A stretch of 64,000 nucleotides of DNA from Paramacrobiotus metropolitanus (taxonomy: Eukaryota; Tardigrada; Eutardigrada; Parachela; Macrobiotidae): the NCBI RefSeq assembly GCF_019649055.1, contig NW_026570253.1:806001-870000 (forward strand). Direction: 5' to 3'. A program made the position numbers and the translations under genes. The notes below the pieces were generated by a model that had not been told where the DNA came from, searched no databases, and saw only the letters and a list, made by a program, of their open reading frames with translations. This document shows, piece after piece, positions 60,991 to 64,000 of this stretch. How positions within the stretch are numbered: the stretch's first letter is position 1; each line of letters starts with the position of its first letter.

Positions 60991-63900
60991 ATGGCGTATT
61001 CCACAGTGAAAACATTCGGACGGAAGTCGTCTAAGACGGTGCCGTTGAAGGTGAGATCCTGCTGGTAATATTGGTTATTCGTTGGCGCGATTGCTGTCTG
61101 CATTGGAGATTTACCTAATGTCCGGTTTCCTTGTGCAAATACAGCTCAGCCATACCAGCTACTCTGACACCGGCCAACACGCGCTAAAAGTACCGATGGA
61201 TAATGCCACCGGAAGTGATGCGCACGTGGATAGATTGCGACTGCAGTCGGTTGAAAAAAAGTGGGAATCGTTCTTTCGGCAGGTCAGTCAATAATTGGCC
61301 GGCAGACTGCTTGACTTAAGTTAAGCTGTTGCGCAAGCAACATATATTTATCTGTTTATGCTGCTCACCGAACTGATTGTGAACTGCGTCCAGCGTAAAT
61401 ACGAACTCTTGCGTATTGTCCACTTGTACAGATTAGATGTAAGTAAATCATGTACGTAATAATAAACGCACATGTCTGTTGCTGGCTAGTAATAATTTAT
61501 GTGTACGAGTACAGTGTACACATTTTTTTCTTTCAGTAGCAACACTTTGTTACAGGAAAATTCCTTGCTTGTTTTTACTTTGTATCAATTCCAATTTTTC
61601 GCTTTGATACCTGTATTCTTGATAACTATTTGTTGTTTGTTGTGCTATCTGTAGTGCGCTCCTTTGAAGTTCTACATACATCCGGTAGCTTTCAATTTGT
61701 AAATATGGTGGATTCCGAACTATTAGCATATTGAGATACTTATAAACAGATGTACCTCGTTCTCTGGCAGATTTGATATTTGCGCATGGAACCGATGTTT
61801 TACCCGAAACGCAGACTTCCGTGGTAAAAGATGTTTGAAATACTTGTGTACCAGTGGGAGGGGCCAATCCACCCAGATTTTCCAGATTACGTTGGCATTA
61901 GCGCTTTGACCTTTTGAACGGTTTCTCGAAACAAGCCTCCTAACGCTATGGATCTTCCGCTACAGATCCGTACATCATCCTCGCTGCGGCTGTAATAGCC
62001 GTTGAATAACCGCCGATGAAAAAAGCAACACCGAATGCACGTTGTACTTTATGTACACCAGTATTTGCTGGGTACTTTCAAATCAGTTTGCCGCCGCTGC
62101 TGAATAATAACCGGCAGCTAATTAAACATGGGATGTACCAGTTGGCAGCCATCAGCTAACAACCTCTGTGTTGAATATCGCAGCTGTCAAAATTCATGTT
62201 ATTAGTTATTACAGCGCTGCACATATGCCTAACATAGCACAAGAAAACACATCGGCTTGTAATTTGTGATGCACTGCAGCATCCGACGATAATGTGCCGG
62301 CTCTTGAAAGAGCACAGATCATATGCAGATCGCTTAGCTGACTAGCCAGCAGTGTTTATGTGTGTGAATATTTTGTCCCGCTAATTGACGTCTATGATAC
62401 AGTATAACACGGGGTTTGATTAATTTCCCGGTTTTTTGACACTTCGGCGTTTTGCTGCGAATAACGGCGTGCTGTATGTGCAAACTTGTTATACGCATAA
62501 GTACTTACGCTTCTCCAGCTGATGTTACTTTCCTTTCTCTTTTTTCTGTCGCAGGCGGTTTAGAACAGCATATGACATTATTTTGATATGATCCCAGTTA
62601 TCCTCATCGCAGTAGTATTGTAAGTTCCTTTATTTAATAAGGATAAGGGTTTATTATGGCGTTGTAAGTATTCATTGGAATTTCATTGAGTACATGGTAT
62701 TGATATTGGGGTTTGATGCTTGGCTGCACAGAGTTGCCACACCGTGGACACCGGCGAGGAAGCCGCCTTTGAAGCCCATTATTTCATCCAGAATCTTCGC
62801 CGTTCCGCACTCAGCGCGTCGCGTAATTTAATTCCCTTCGGGTCGGTTGCAGCGGATACGCCGGCTCTTTTAACGGAGAAGCGCAGCATACTGCTGTATT
62901 CTTTGATGAAAAATCTCAGAGCCGATTTCAGCATGACTGCCTCCAAGTATGTGCTGCGGTGTGCACGAAGCTTAAATTCCTGCTCTAAATAACTGCTAAA
63001 TCTTGTTAATTCTATGTGCCGGTTTTTTTCTTGTTGTTGTCAATTGGCTGTTGTTAGCAGCAGTACGCAAGGTTTGTTTTAAGCTTTGCGCATTTATAAC
63101 TTTGGATTTCACTGTTTATTGTTTCAGTTTTCGTATGGACTTTATTCAGCAGAACGGCGTGAGCATGCTGTGTCAAGCGCTAAAAAAGCTGCAAGACGAG
63201 ATTGGAATCTGGGAGAACGTTGACGCTAAGGACGATGTGGACGAACTGAAAAATAAAATGGTACGTGCGTCGTGTTACAGTAGTACACAAGTATGCTTTC
63301 TGTATGTTTACTTTTGCAATCTATCGAACCTTAGAACCTTATTCAGTTTAACTTTCACAGGTTTATAGGAAGCTATTCAAGCTAAGCACTGAGACATCAT
63401 TGTTTTATAGGTTGATTGGTTTATTTTCTATTCTCCGTATGCCATTCGATAAATCTTTCGACATCCTTTAACTGCTAAGGAATGTTTTGGCAGTTACGAA
63501 ACGGAAACTCGTAATTCTTGCATGTGTTTTTCTATTATGTTTTGAACCTTCTTATTACAGCAGATAGCTGTTAGCGAGTAAGGAACTTTTTACTTAGGTA
63601 GAAATGGTGGTTTTGAAAGGCTAGAAAAGCTGCTTCACTTATTTCAGTCTACCGACTTGTATACTTGTATGAAAATCGTAGAACACTGGCCATTGAGCAT
63701 TATCTTGTTGAAAGAGTTTGACGTGGTTGCAGCTGACGTTGAACGGTTTACAAACAATTCGAAGTTAATTTTTTAGTTAGTTCGAAGCTTTTTTTGTTCT
63801 GACTTCTCTTGGAAGGAAATATTCTTAGATAATCGTTCTACAAAACATTTCACATCAATCCACGTTACTCAATACCATAGAACGTGTTGCATCATGTTAC

Positions 63901-64000
63901 TTTAGCAAAGAAAATTTTCGACATTGTCGTTGATTATCATTATACCATGTATATTTAAAACTTTAAAACATATCTTTTTTCATTTAAAAAAAGCATACTT
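60991..64000 (+). CDS. Formin-like protein, N-terminal part (gene runs off window end)
   Basis: Four exons are seen: 60991..61050, 61145..61282, 62732..62946 and 63128..63260, each keeping phase, for 182 residues. The last ends at a GTACGT donor, and 63261..64000 is intron. The visible part begins with a basic leader (STVKTFGRKSSKTVPLK). It then reads YFIQNLRRSAL, RSILLYSLMKNLRADFSMTA and FRMDFIQQNGVSMLCQALKK. The pattern of a Tyr-Ile/Val-x-x-Leu helix, a hydrophobic helix, then F...F....GV..L...L resembles the GTPase-binding/FH3 armadillo region of diaphanous-type formins, which nucleate actin downstream of Rho. This is inference from helix pattern; FH1 and FH2 domains would lie beyond the window. 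The 1.45-kb intron 2 contains a minus-strand ORF (61550..61867). Confidence 0.55.

Noticed and set aside
1-64000. CRISPR arrays, bacterial operons, rRNA or tRNA genes
   Set aside because: None were recognised. The sequence is intron-containing animal DNA, and no cloverleaf or rRNA core was noticed by eye; a tRNA scan was not possible.

Overview
This window is nuclear DNA of a small-genome invertebrate animal. Genes are interrupted by many introns, from about 60 nt to 1.5 kb, nearly all with GT-AG ends. The protein families are purely metazoan: GTSF1, LRSAM1, ERp29/Windbeutel, and a membrane-anchored SEA/LDLa/SRCR/protease-like protein. Roughly twelve protein genes lie in 64 kb, which suits a compact ecdysozoan genome such as a tardigrade or small arthropod, but I cannot name the species. 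Exon models were built by hand from splice sites, reading phase and family similarity. Phases close in every complete model.

Left part (1-17.6 kb): the 5' part of an ERp29/Windbeutel gene (minus), a complete BCKDH kinase (minus), a GTSF1-like CHHC zinc-finger gene (plus, divergent from the kinase), and an NSD-type PHD/PWWP/AWS/SET histone methyltransferase (plus). A mobile-element-rich stretch follows (18.0-20.7 kb). It holds an orphan endonuclease-like retroelement ORF and several small inverted-repeat elements.

Middle (21.9-39.5 kb): pantothenate kinase, an LRSAM1-like RING E3 lacking the SAM domain, a coiled-coil protein with a LEKR1-like N-terminus, the exosome nuclease EXOSC10/Rrp6 (minus), and a microsomal epoxide hydrolase. 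The last two are head to head, with 352 bp between their start codons.

Right part (41.9-64 kb): a very large type II transmembrane protein (about 1,950 aa) with two LDLa-SRCR-trypsin-like modules. Both protease-like modules have lost the catalytic His and Ser, and the gene has two candidate first exons. After it come UBC9/UBE2I (minus), ASF1 (plus, divergent from UBC9) and the 5' end of a formin-like gene running off the window.

The genes are mostly unrelated housekeeping or chromatin genes; nothing suggests operons or a gene cluster. The most unusual items are the doubly dead protease-like protein, the set of foldback/MITE elements (one with a perfect 8-bp target duplication), the SAM-less LRSAM1 and the extended GTSF1.
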